Below, in pieces: positions 8,055-16,714 of a stretch of DNA of 64,000 bases. How positions within the stretch are numbered: the stretch's first letter is position 1; each line of letters begins with the position of its first letter. The stretch comes from JACKGW01 sp964586025 (GTDB lineage: Bacteria; Planctomycetota; PLA2; JAEUHO01). A program made the position numbers and the translations under genes. The notes beneath the pieces are model-generated. The model searched no databases, was not told the DNA's origin, and saw nothing but the letters and a program-made list of their open reading frames with translations. The DNA is taken from the NCBI GenBank assembly GCA_964586025.1, contig CAZPGF010000001.1, positions 29,915 through 93,914 on the forward strand, read 5' to 3'.

Positions 8055-10643
8055 TCACTCCCCGGCGTCGTCGGCCGAGCCGTCGGTCCCCTCGTCCGCC
8101 GTCTCGTCCCCGCCGTCTTCCGGGCGGACCCAGGCCATGCTCACCAGTCGGTCGCCGTCCGGGACGTCGATCGCCCGGACGCCCGCCGTGGAGCGGCTCA
8201 TCGGCCGGAACTGCTCGCTCGTGACGCGCATCCGGATCGACTTGCCGCCCTGGGTGATCAGAATTACCTCGTCGCCGTCGAGGACGGAGCGCGCGGCCAC
8301 GACCTCGCCGTTGCGAGCAAGGCCGTCGGGCGACACGTTGCGAAGTCCCTGACCACCGCGTGACTGGGCGCGGTACTCGGCGAACGCGGTGCGCTTCGCG
8401 TAGCCGCGTTCGAACACGGTGAGCAGCGATCCCGGCAGGGTCGCGACGTCGCCGTCGGCCGACTCGATCCGCACCTCGTCGCGGGCGATCGCCATGTCGA
8501 CGACATGGTCGTCTTCCTGGAGGCGGATGCCTCGCACACCGCGGGTCGAGCGACCCATCTCGCGTGCGTCGGAGACCGGGAATCGGATCGACAGGCCGCG
8601 CGCGGTGACGAGCACCACCTCGTCCTTCTCATCGACGAGCGCGACGCCGAGAAGCGCGTCGCCTTCGACGAGCTGGATCGCGATGATGCCGCCGCGATGG
8701 ATGTGCGCGAACTCCGACAGCGCGGTGCGCTTGACGAGGCCGTTGCGCGTCGCGAACAGGAGAGCGCGCGCGTCGCCCATCTCGCTGACCGGCAGCACCG
8801 CACGAATCCGCTCCTCGGCGCCGAGATCGAGCAGGTTGACGACGGCACGGCCCTTCGTGTAGCGCCCGAGATCCGGCAGCGCGAACACGCGATCCTTGAA
8901 CACCCGTCCGGTGTGCGTGAAGTAGAGCATCGTGTCGTGCGTGTTCGCGACGAGCAGGTGCTCGACGAAGTCCCCCTCCTTCGACTCGGTGCCCTTGATG
9001 CCCTTGCCGCCGCGGCGCTGGCGGCGGTACTCGGCCAGTCCGGTTCGCTTGATGTAGCCCTCGTGCGAGAGTGTGATCACCACGTTCTCGGGGGCGATCA
9101 GATCGATCGAGGTGAGATCGTCCTTGGAGTCCTCGATCCGGGTCCGGCGCGAGACCGGGAATCGGGCCTTCAGCGCGAGCATGTCCTCGCGGAGGATCTG
9201 CGTGACGCGCTCGTCGCGCGCCAGGATGTCGCGGTAGTCGGTGATGCGCGCGAGCAGGTCGGCGTGTTCCGCCTCGAGTTCGCGGCGCTGGAGGCCGGTG
9301 AGGCGCTGAAGGCGCATTTGCAAGATCGCGTCGGCCTGCGCGATCGAGAAGCCGAACCGTTCGATCAGCCCGGCCTTCGCGGTCTGCGGGTCGGGGCTGG
9401 CGCGCAGCAGCGCGACGATCTCGTCGATCAGGTCGAGCGCGCGCAGCAGGCCGGAGACGATGTGGTCGCGCTCTTCGGCCTTGCGCAGGAGGTACCGGGT
9501 GCGCCGCGTGACGACCTCGCGGCGATGGGTGACGTAGGCTTCGATCAGGCGCACCAGGCTGCACAGCTCGGGGCGGCCGTCCACCAGCGCGATCATGTTC
9601 ACGCCGAGCGTCTCGCGCAGCGCGCTGTGCTTGTAGAGCTGATTGAGGACGAGTTCGGGGTCGACGTCGCGACGGAGTGCAACGACGATGCGGATGTCCT
9701 TGCCGGACTCGTCGCGGACGTCCACGATGCCGTCGACGCGGTCGCCCTTCGCCAGGTCCGCGATCTTGGCGACGAGCGCCGCCTTGTTGACCTGGTAGGG
9801 GATCTCCGTGACGACGATCTGCGCGCCGCGGCGACCGCCTTCGGGTTCGTGGATCTCGCAGACCGCGCGCATCTCCAACGCGGCGCGGCCGGTCGTGTAG
9901 GCGTCGAGGATGGCCGCCCGCCCGCAGATGCGCGCGCCGGTCGGGAGGTCCGGGCCCGGCAGGTGCTTCATCAGGCCGTGGACGTCGATCGCGGGGTCGT
10001 CGAGGTAGGCGAGGATCGCATCGGCCACCTCGCCGGGGTTGTGGGGGGGGATGGACGACGCCATCGCGACCGCGATGCCCGCGCCGCCGTTGATGAGCAG
10101 GTTGGGAAAGCGGCCGGGCAGGACGGTCGGCTCGAGGCGGGACTCGTCGTAGTTCGGTCGGAAGTCGACGGTTTCCTTGTCGAGGTCGTCCAGCAACTCG
10201 ACCGCGGCGTGCGTCATGCGGCACTCCGTGTACCGCATCGACGCAGGCGGATCGCGATCGATCGAACCGAAGTTGCCCTGGCCCTGGACGAGCAGCTCGC
10301 TCATGTTGAACGGCTGCGCCATTCGCACGAGCGTCGGATAGATCGCCTGATCGCCGTGCGGGTGGTAGTTGCCCATCGTCTCGCCGACGACCTTCGCGCA
10401 CTTGATCGTCTTGCGACTCGGGCCGAGATTCAGGTCGTTCATCGCCACGAGGATGCGGCGCTGACTCGGCTTGAGTCCGTCGCGCACGTCGGGGAGCGCG
10501 CGATCGACGATCACGCTCATGGCGTAGCGCAGGTACGACTGCTTCAACTCGCCCGCGATGTCGAGGTCGAGGATCCGTTCGCTCCCACCACCGCCGCCGG
10601 AGGGCGACGGGTCCACGGATTCGGCGGATTCGGAAGTCGACAT
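8055..10643 (-). CDS. gyrA: DNA gyrase subunit A
   Basis: GyrA is the DNA-breaking subunit of gyrase, which introduces negative supercoils. The 862-residue product has the winged-helix domain, the catalytic tyrosine in ASMRYTECRM (Tyr138), the tower and coiled coil, and a C-terminal beta-pinwheel. The GyrA box QRRGGKG near residue 540 separates it from ParC. The quinolone-contact loop reads HPHGDQAIYPTLVRMAQ, with Gln99 and Pro103 at the positions equal to E. coli Ser83 and Asp87. ATG 10643 is preferred over upstream in-frame codons because AGAGAGGA precedes it. The acidic C-terminal tail (DEGTDGSADDAGE) is typical. gyrB is not in the window. Confidence 0.97.
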   Translation of the reverse strand: MSTSESAESVDPSPSGGGGGSERILDLDIAGELKQSYLRYAMSVIVDRALPDVRDGLKPSQRRILVAMNDLNLGPSRKTIKCAKVVGETMGNYHPHGDQAIYPTLVRMAQPFNMSELLVQGQGNFGSIDRDPPASMRYTECRMTHAAVELLDDLDKETVDFRPNYDESRLEPTVLPGRFPNLLINGGAGIAVAMASSIPPHNPGEVADAILAYLDDPAIDVHGLMKHLPGPDLPTGARICGRAAILDAYTTGRAALEMRAVCEIHEPEGGRRGAQIVVTEIPYQVNKAALVAKIADLAKGDRVDGIVDVRDESGKDIRIVVALRRDVDPELVLNQLYKHSALRETLGVNMIALVDGRPELCSLVRLIEAYVTHRREVVTRRTRYLLRKAEERDHIVSGLLRALDLIDEIVALLRASPDPQTAKAGLIERFGFSIAQADAILQMRLQRLTGLQRRELEAEHADLLARITDYRDILARDERVTQILREDMLALKARFPVSRRTRIEDSKDDLTSIDLIAPENVVITLSHEGYIKRTGLAEYRRQRRGGKGIKGTESKEGDFVEHLLVANTHDTMLYFTHTGRVFKDRVFALPDLGRYTKGRAVVNLLDLGAEERIRAVLPVSEMGDARALLFATRNGLVKRTALSEFAHIHRGGIIAIQLVEGDALLGVALVDEKDEVVLVTARGLSIRFPVSDAREMGRSTRGVRGIRLQEDDHVVDMAIARDEVRIESADGDVATLPGSLLTVFERGYAKRTAFAEYRAQSRGGQGLRNVSPDGLARNGEVVAARSVLDGDEVILITQGGKSIRMRVTSEQFRPMSRSTAGVRAIDVPDGDRLVSMAWVRPEDGGDETADEGTDGSADDAGE

Positions 10644-10747
10644 CGTCCTCTCTCGAAGCCTCCCGGGAGGGGTCCCGAAGTTGCCTCCGGGGCGCCGCGA
10701 ACCGCCGCGAACGCATGGCATCGCGGCCCGACGGCGGGTAGCGGGGC

Positions 10748-10757
10748 ATGGTACCCT
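10748..10757. promoter_or_regulatory. Symmetric -10 element between gyrA and the lipoprotein gene
   Basis: The 10-mer ATGGTACCCT has the form AnnnTAnnnT. It gives TACCCT on the plus strand, 52 nt before ATG 10810, and TACCAT on the minus strand, about 104 nt before the gyrA ATG. It could start transcription both ways. Confidence 0.4.
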
Positions 10758-10809
10758 CCGCGGCTCGCGGACCGACGGGAATTCGGGGGTTTGCGGCCTC
10801 GGAGAAGCC

Positions 10810-12027
10810 ATGGTTCAGCGCGTCGCGCGTCGCGTCGATCGCCCGGTCGATCGCCCCGTCGCGTCCCGTCGGCCAACGCTTCGGCGAGTTCTCGCGATGG
10901 CACTCTTCCTCGCGCTCCTCGGTTGCGGCGAGCCGTCGGGACCGAGCGATGGTTCGAGCGCCGAGTTCGCTTCCCCGTGGAGCGAATCGGACCGTCAACT
11001 GAACCTCGCGGGCACCGCGACCGTGATGGGCGCGACCCACGGCCGCGTCTTCCGAGACCGCATTCGCGCGCTTCGCGACGAGTGGCTGCCGGAACTGATC
11101 GACGCGGGCACCGGTGCCGGCGATCGCGAGGCGTTTCGCCGGTACCTCCGTTCGATCGTCGATCAGGTCGCGTTCCACCTGCCGGAAGCGTTGCGCGAGG
11201 AACTCGATGCGATGGCGGACGCGGCTGGACTCGAACCGCTCGACCTGCTCGAGTTGGAAGTCGCTCGCGACGCCGTGCGGATGCGCGACGGTGCGCCGCG
11301 CATGTCGGGCGCGTTCGCCTTCCATCGCGCGATCGACCACGACCACGGCGGGCCCCGTCGCGGACTTCGCGTGACCTGGCACGGACCCGACGCCCGGCGC
11401 GTCACCGCGAACGGCGTGCGCATCGTGCGTGTGCCTTCCGACGGTCGCCCCGCGACGATCTGCGACACCTGGCCCGGCATGCTCGGCGGCATCGTGGTGA
11501 CGCGACTCGCCGGAACGGAGCGCGGGCGGAGCGGCGGGCGAGCGGATGCCGACCTCGTGATCGGAGCGGCCGAGGTGGAGGTGCCACCGTCGCATCGCGG
11601 ATTCGGCACCGGTCTGCCGCTGTCGATGTCGCTGCGGATCGCCGCCGAAGCGTCCGAGTGGAACGGCATGCGGGGACTCGGCGGCAGCATGGGACACGTC
11701 GCGTTCGCGTTCGACCCTCGTCCTGGCGCGGACCCCGTGGCCGTCGTCGGCACGTTGGCGTCGGTCGCTCCCGACGACGTCGTACGGGCGCTTGACGCGA
11801 CCGGCGTGCCGGTCCTCGTAGCCGGACCGCATGCGAACCTCGCCGGCCCCGAGCAGACACAACTCGACGAACGCGTCGCCGAGGCGCCCGAGTCGGCCTA
11901 TCGGGAGTTCGCGCAACTCGCCGACGTGCCCGACGCGTCGAGTGCGTCCCACGCCTCGCTCGAACGGACGTACGGGGGATCCGGCGAAGGCGACGACTCG
12001 TCGGGCCTGGCCCCGACGCGTCGCTGA
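10810..12027 (+). CDS. Lipoprotein resembling C45-type Ntn-hydrolases
   Basis: The 405-residue protein has a long arginine-rich n-region and a lipobox ALLGC with Cys39. The mature part follows the pattern of the acyl-CoA:6-aminopenicillanate acyltransferase (peptidase C45) family: ATHGRVFRDRIRAL (about 75-88), LREELDAMADAAGLEP (about 128-143), a nucleophile region, then WPGMLGGIVVTRL. Where the family has a catalytic Cys in a CTAFA-like motif, this protein has SGAFA with Ser166. Ser can act as an Ntn nucleophile, or the protein may be inactive. The family call is by pattern only. It converges with the M48 gene, leaving 2 nt between their stops. Confidence 0.55.
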   Translation: MVQRVARRVDRPVDRPVASRRPTLRRVLAMALFLALLGCGEPSGPSDGSSAEFASPWSESDRQLNLAGTATVMGATHGRVFRDRIRALRDEWLPELIDAGTGAGDREAFRRYLRSIVDQVAFHLPEALREELDAMADAAGLEPLDLLELEVARDAVRMRDGAPRMSGAFAFHRAIDHDHGGPRRGLRVTWHGPDARRVTANGVRIVRVPSDGRPATICDTWPGMLGGIVVTRLAGTERGRSGGRADADLVIGAAEVEVPPSHRGFGTGLPLSMSLRIAAEASEWNGMRGLGGSMGHVAFAFDPRPGADPVAVVGTLASVAPDDVVRALDATGVPVLVAGPHANLAGPEQTQLDERVAEAPESAYREFAQLADVPDASSASHASLERTYGGSGEGDDSSGLAPTRR

Positions 12028-12029
12028 AC

Positions 12030-14102
12030 TCAGGGACCGACGGGTCCCAGTCGGTCCAGCGCGCGACGCGCCACGATCCGCAATTCCTTGCGGGCGGGTT
12101 CGGGACTCGTCCCCCCGGCCAGATCGGCAAGTCGCCGTCGGGCGAGCGCGCGACGCGCTTCGTCCGGCGCCGCCGCGTCGACGATGGCGCGCGAGAGGCG
12201 GAGGATCTCGTCGATCCATTCCATCGTCTCCGGGTCCCCCCGGAACGGGCCGCGCAGGGCGTCGTGGCGGAGCGATGCGCGCTCGATCGCCCGCTCCGCC
12301 GCGACCAGATCGCCTTCCCTGGCGGCGAGTCGTGCCGAGAGCGTCTCGGCTCGGAAGGCGATCCACAGCGCGCCGGGGGTGGTCGGCGCGGGGTCGATGC
12401 GGAGTGCGTCGATGTCCGTGCGCGCTTCCACCACGTCGTCGAGATGATCGAGCGAGATCTCGGCAGCGTGCAGCCGGGCGTCCGCCGCACGTTCGGCTCG
12501 CGGATCGCGCTCCGCCGCGCCGCGCCACGCATCGCGCGCGCTGATCCACAGGCGCTCGGCGTGGATGTCGGCCTCCGGACGCTCGAGCGCACGGCGCTCC
12601 AGCCGATCGCCCTCCGCGGCGAGGATCGCTGCGCGCGCCTCGTCGACCTGCTCCGGAAACGCGCGCGCCGCGAACAGGACGCCGCCCGCGGTGAAAAGGG
12701 CGATGCCGACCCGCAGTCGGCGGGAGACAGCGCGCTCGCGACGCCGCACCGAGTCGTCGCCCGCGTACGACGCGAGCATCTGCGCGCGACTCTCCAGGGT
12801 CCCGTGGCGATGCGCCGGGCTTTGGCCCCCGGTCGCGTGATGCAGACGTTCGAACGCGCGCATCAGGTGGATCGCCGGGACCGACACCGCCCCCTCCGCG
12901 GCGCCGTCGCCCGCCGGTTCGCGCGGGACGCGCTCCCCGAAGTCCACGGTGAAGAAATCGGCCTCGCGCTCGAATCGACGTGAGATCACGCCGAGCAGGA
13001 CGAACCAGAACAGCGCCAACTGGCCGACGAGGATGAGGAACGGCGGGATCCCGAGCGCGACGAGCGGTCCGTGGGCGATGCCGATCCACAGCGCGAGCGA
13101 GAGGACCAGAACGATGTACAGGGGAATGTGGCGTCGGACCGCGTGTCCCGCCTCGTGGAGGAAGACCGCGGCGATCTCCTCCTCCGGCATCGACGCGACG
13201 AGGCGGTCGGTGAGGAAGATCCGTCGGGTGCGGCCGAATCCGACGACCATCGCGTTGAGGATGCGGCCCTGGGTGTTCCACAGGTAGATGCCCTGGAGGG
13301 GGAGCCGCAACGACGCCGCGATCTCGACGAGGCGCGTCTGCAGCGAGCCCGGCGGCAACGGGCTCGCACGCATCAGCCGTCCGGCGATTGCGGGCAGGGC
13401 CGGGAGCGCGATCGCGAGCAGGAGCACGAAGACGCCGAGTTGCAGCAACTCGAAGTGTTCGAGCCAGAGGCCCGCCCGGCGTGCCGGCTCGACACCGAGT
13501 TCGCCGGCGACGTGGAGCGCCTCGCCGAGGCCGAGCAGCACGAAGAGGGGCGCGGCGATCAGCGCGTTGCGACGGAGCCCGGCCCGCACCGCCTGACGGG
13601 GTCCGGCGACGCGGGGGACGATCCCTCGCGTGCGGGCGAAGGCAATCTCGACCTCGTTCTCGGCGACCCAGGTGAAGGCGAACATCACGGCGAGCGGCAG
13701 CAGCAGCACGACGTAGGGGGCCATCCAGACGACCCGTGGAACCACGGTGGCCGCCCACACGCCCCAATCGAACGCGCTCAGGCAGACGAGCCATGCCGCG
13801 AGCGTGCCGAGACGAAGCCCCCGGGTCGAGGCGAGCGCGACGGCGCCCGCGCCGTCCTCGATCGCCTCCACTCCGCGTTGCGCGACGTGTCGCGTCCACG
13901 TCGCGACGGTGGCGACGAGCACGAGCGTTCCCCACGGAGCCAGGGGCGGCGGCGTCGTCGCGGGACTCAACGTGCCGAGCCCGACCAGCAGTGCGATCAG
14001 GACGGTCAGGTCGGGAAGCACCGCCGCGAAGTGTCGCCGCACCCGCGGCCGTCGACGAGCGAAACCCCCCCGGCGGCACGAGCGTTCCGCGCGTGGATGC
14101 AC
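12030..14102 (-). CDS. Membrane M48-family metallopeptidase
   Basis: This 690-residue integral membrane protein has about eight hydrophobic segments in its N-terminal half and a zinc-peptidase core: HEAGH at 316-320 (HExxH, two histidine ligands and the general base) and EREAD at 378-382 with the third ligand. This is the Ste24/HtpX (M48) layout, in which membrane helices surround a cytosolic active site. The last 230 residues, after one more hydrophobic segment, are helical and resemble a repeat-type scaffold. The likely role is membrane-protein quality control or envelope processing; the substrate is unknown. It starts with GTG; an AUG-poor region and weak Shine-Dalgarno leave the exact start uncertain. 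Confidence 0.88.
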   Translation of the reverse strand: MHPRAERSCRRGGFARRRPRVRRHFAAVLPDLTVLIALLVGLGTLSPATTPPPLAPWGTLVLVATVATWTRHVAQRGVEAIEDGAGAVALASTRGLRLGTLAAWLVCLSAFDWGVWAATVVPRVVWMAPYVVLLLPLAVMFAFTWVAENEVEIAFARTRGIVPRVAGPRQAVRAGLRRNALIAAPLFVLLGLGEALHVAGELGVEPARRAGLWLEHFELLQLGVFVLLLAIALPALPAIAGRLMRASPLPPGSLQTRLVEIAASLRLPLQGIYLWNTQGRILNAMVVGFGRTRRIFLTDRLVASMPEEEIAAVFLHEAGHAVRRHIPLYIVLVLSLALWIGIAHGPLVALGIPPFLILVGQLALFWFVLLGVISRRFEREADFFTVDFGERVPREPAGDGAAEGAVSVPAIHLMRAFERLHHATGGQSPAHRHGTLESRAQMLASYAGDDSVRRRERAVSRRLRVGIALFTAGGVLFAARAFPEQVDEARAAILAAEGDRLERRALERPEADIHAERLWISARDAWRGAAERDPRAERAADARLHAAEISLDHLDDVVEARTDIDALRIDPAPTTPGALWIAFRAETLSARLAAREGDLVAAERAIERASLRHDALRGPFRGDPETMEWIDEILRLSRAIVDAAAPDEARRALARRRLADLAGGTSPEPARKELRIVARRALDRLGPVGP

Positions 14103-14119
14103 TCGCCGCGGCGGGCGTG

Positions 14120-14125
14120 TACCTT
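14120..14125 (+). promoter_or_regulatory. Candidate -10 element
   Basis: TACCTT fits TAnnnT and lies 48 nt before ATG 14174. GGGAGGG then sits 5-10 nt before that ATG as the ribosome-binding site. Confidence 0.35.
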
Positions 14126-14173
14126 CGCCGAACAGGGGGCGCGGCGACGAGTCGAGCGCTCCGGGAGGGCACG

Positions 14174-15253
14174 ATGGACCACCCGACGGATGGGCCGGTG
14201 GCTGGGCGTCGATCGTCGACGCGCGCGACGATCATGGCGACCGCGCTGTGCGGGTGGCTCGGGTGCGTGACCGCCGGTGCCGACGAGCCGAAGGGCGCGA
14301 CGTTTCGCGAACCGCAACTCGGACTCTCCGCGACGGGCCCGAGCGGTTGGCGCGTCGCGACCCAGGGAACGGCGCCCACCGAGTGGACGCGCCTGGCGAC
14401 GTGGTTCGAGACGGGGAATCCTGCGGAAGCGGTCCTGAGCGCGCGTCGTCGTTCGGCCATCGACGTGCAGGCGCTGCAGACGCGTGTTCGCGACGAGTGG
14501 TCCGCGTCGAAGGAGATCACCGTCGTCGGCACGCGCTCCGTCGAACCGACCCCGACCGCGCCGATCGGCCAGGTGATCGTCGATGCCACCTACGTCGTCC
14601 GCCCGAAGCCCGCCGCGGGCGCCGATCCGACCGTGCCACCGCCGCCGGTGCCGTGGAGGATCCGGGCGACCTACTGGCTCGCGCCGCGTGGCGAGGTGCT
14701 GCTCTACGCGAAGGCCCCGCAGGCGCAGTGGGCGCGCTTCGAACCGCTCCTCAAGCAACTCGAGACGAGCGTCGCGTTCGTCGGAGCGGAGTCGGCGGCC
14801 GAGCCGGCCGGCTCCGGAACCTTCCGCGACGAGAAGAACGGCTTCGCCTGCCGCTACCCCGACGGGTACTCGGTCGCGCTGCCGGCCCAGCGCAACCACA
14901 TCGTGCAGTTCGCCGCGATCGACGCGGACGCGCCGTCGTTCGACGTCTACGTGGTGCCGTGGGAGCGTGCGCTCGACGATGACGTCGCGCGGACCCAGTC
15001 GTTCTACGAGAACGAACAGGCGGCCGAGACGAGCACGCACCCGTTGACGCTGCTCGGACAGGAGGCGACCCGCCTCGAGGCGCGGGCGCGGATCGGCGGC
15101 CGCGACCTGCTGCTGCTGACCGTCTTCGCGAAAGTCGGGTCGAACCGGGTCTTTCGAATCAAGGCCACGGCCCCGGTCGGTCGAGAGGGAGAACTGCGCC
15201 GCGCCCTGGATGCGTTCCTCGGCGGGTTCACCCTGATCCCGACCGCGCGCTGA
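14174..15253 (+). CDS. Exported protein of unknown function
   Basis: The 359-residue product has an N-terminal export signal (RRSSTRATIMATALCGWLGCVTAGADEP) that may be cut after AGA; the LGC could also be a weak lipobox. The mature part has two similar halves, each opening with a phrase like LGLSATGPSGWRV or NGFACRYPDGYSV. That is a common motif in exported proteins of the PsbP-like or DUF1795-like fold, which bind cofactors or partners. No catalytic residues are recognisable. The Shine-Dalgarno GGGAGGG supports this ATG. It stands alone between the divergent M48 gene and the pilin operon, whose start is 159 nt away. Confidence 0.7.
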   Translation: MDHPTDGPVAGRRSSTRATIMATALCGWLGCVTAGADEPKGATFREPQLGLSATGPSGWRVATQGTAPTEWTRLATWFETGNPAEAVLSARRRSAIDVQALQTRVRDEWSASKEITVVGTRSVEPTPTAPIGQVIVDATYVVRPKPAAGADPTVPPPPVPWRIRATYWLAPRGEVLLYAKAPQAQWARFEPLLKQLETSVAFVGAESAAEPAGSGTFRDEKNGFACRYPDGYSVALPAQRNHIVQFAAIDADAPSFDVYVVPWERALDDDVARTQSFYENEQAAETSTHPLTLLGQEATRLEARARIGGRDLLLLTVFAKVGSNRVFRIKATAPVGREGELRRALDAFLGGFTLIPTAR

Positions 15254-15412
15254 CGCCCTGAAAAGGCCGGTCGTGGGCCGCGTGTCCACGAATCAGGACG
15301 CCTCCCTCCGAGCGACGTGGGGGAGGTCCGCTCAAGCGCCCTTCGTTCGGCGGCCGATAGGGCCGCGGGTCCGCCGTCCGCCCGGACGGGTCGGAGCACC
15401 GGAGGGCGTTCC

Positions 15413-16714
15413 ATGCAGTCCCGCAAGGCTTCGCGACGGCTCCGCGACGAGCGGGGCATGGTCCTCGTGTGGGTGAGCCTCTGCCTGGTCACGGTCGCCG
15501 GGATCATCGTGGCGTCGATGGGACGCCAGCAGGCTCTCGAGGGCCTCTCGGAGTTCGAGTCCGCCTCGCCGGCCCACGCCCGGGACGTCGCCGAGGCGGG
15601 CATCGTGGACACGCTGGCGTGGTTCCGCCGGCAGACCGATCAGCCGGTCGCCGCGTTCACGCCTCGCCGCGACCTCACGCTCGACCCGCCGATCAACGAG
15701 ACCGACGACCCGACCCGCGGACTCATCCGCTCCTACGAGGTCGCTCCGCGACTCTGGGCGCGTTACGAAGTGCTGATCGGCCGCGAGGCGGAGTCGTTCA
15801 CCGACGAGAACGGCAACGGTCGCTTCGATGCGGGCGAGGAGTTCGACGACGCGAACGGCAACGGTCGTCGTGACGAGGCGCTCGGCGTCCGCGACGTCAC
15901 GGAGCGGCGCGGTGAGACCGGCAACGGGATCGTCTGGCGCATCGAGAGCCGCGGCTCCGTGTTCCGCCGCATCGACCCGACGATCCCGCTCGGCGAGGGC
16001 GTCAACGCCCGCATCTCCGAGGCACGTCTCGCGACCGAGATCCGGCGGATGGCGATCAACATGCCGGCGTCGGCGGCGATCTGCGCGGCGCGCGGCGACG
16101 GAGTCACCATCGGCGCGCGCACCCGCATCGCCGGTGGTCCCGGGGCGGGGATCGCGTACGCGTCGGGCACCGGGTCGGCGCTGCTGCTCACGGGCGCCCA
16201 GGTGACCGGGAGTCCCGCGCACACCGGGATCCCCGGGCTCGACGTCGATGTCGAGTCCGTCTTCGGCACCGATCTCGCGGGGGTGCGCGCCGCGGCCGGC
16301 TTCGTGACCGACGACGTCGCGACGCTCCCGTTGCCGCTCCCGTCGGCCAGCCTCACCGTGTTCGAAGGCAGCCTGACGTTCAACGAGAAGCGTCCGCTGC
16401 GCGGAACCGCGATCCTCGTGGTCACCGGCGACTGCACGATCGAGACGGGCAGCAACAGCTTCTTCAACGGCGTGCTGTGGGTCGGCGGCAACCTGACCGT
16501 GCGGGCCCCGACCCTGCTCACGGGAACCATCGTCGTCTCGGGCAAGGCCGACCTCCGCGGGCTCGGCGGCGACCACGTGGAGGTGCAGCAGGACGACGAG
16601 GTGGTCCACCGCCTGCTGCAGACCTTGGGCCAGTACCGCTTCGCCAAGGCCATTCACCGCGTCGAGGGGGAAGACGCTCCGCGTCGACTCTCCGGCGAAG
16701 GGGGAGGTGCGTGA
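15413..16714 (+). CDS. PilX/GspK-like minor pilin with calcium-loop motif
   Basis: The 433-residue product has the N-terminal pattern of PilX/GspK-type minor pilins: a basic leader, RG, then the hydrophobic helix MVLVWVSLCLVTVAGI. It lacks Glu at +5, as GspK proteins do. At about residues 125-150 there are two Asp-rich loops, DENGNGRFDAGEEF and DANGNGRRDE, of the DxNxNGxxDxxE type, likely to bind calcium. The C-terminal half is rich in short beta strands and Gly. It is the first gene of the pilin operon; its stop overlaps the next start as TGATG. The 159-nt leader upstream contains the perfect inverted repeat CCGTCCG/CGGACGG at 15374-15389. Confidence 0.75.
   Translation: MQSRKASRRLRDERGMVLVWVSLCLVTVAGIIVASMGRQQALEGLSEFESASPAHARDVAEAGIVDTLAWFRRQTDQPVAAFTPRRDLTLDPPINETDDPTRGLIRSYEVAPRLWARYEVLIGREAESFTDENGNGRFDAGEEFDDANGNGRRDEALGVRDVTERRGETGNGIVWRIESRGSVFRRIDPTIPLGEGVNARISEARLATEIRRMAINMPASAAICAARGDGVTIGARTRIAGGPGAGIAYASGTGSALLLTGAQVTGSPAHTGIPGLDVDVESVFGTDLAGVRAAAGFVTDDVATLPLPLPSASLTVFEGSLTFNEKRPLRGTAILVVTGDCTIETGSNSFFNGVLWVGGNLTVRAPTLLTGTIVVSGKADLRGLGGDHVEVQQDDEVVHRLLQTLGQYRFAKAIHRVEGEDAPRRLSGEGGGA

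Noticed and set aside
8505..14589. Very long open frames (over 1000 codons) across gyrA and its neighbours
   Set aside because: They run antisense or out of frame to gyrA, the lipoprotein and the M48 gene and are Arg/Pro-rich translations caused by high GC content.
15254..15412. Possible c-di-GMP riboswitch upstream of the pilin operon
   Set aside because: The region has hairpins, but the GEMM core GACGCAAAGCC is absent, so no riboswitch is called.
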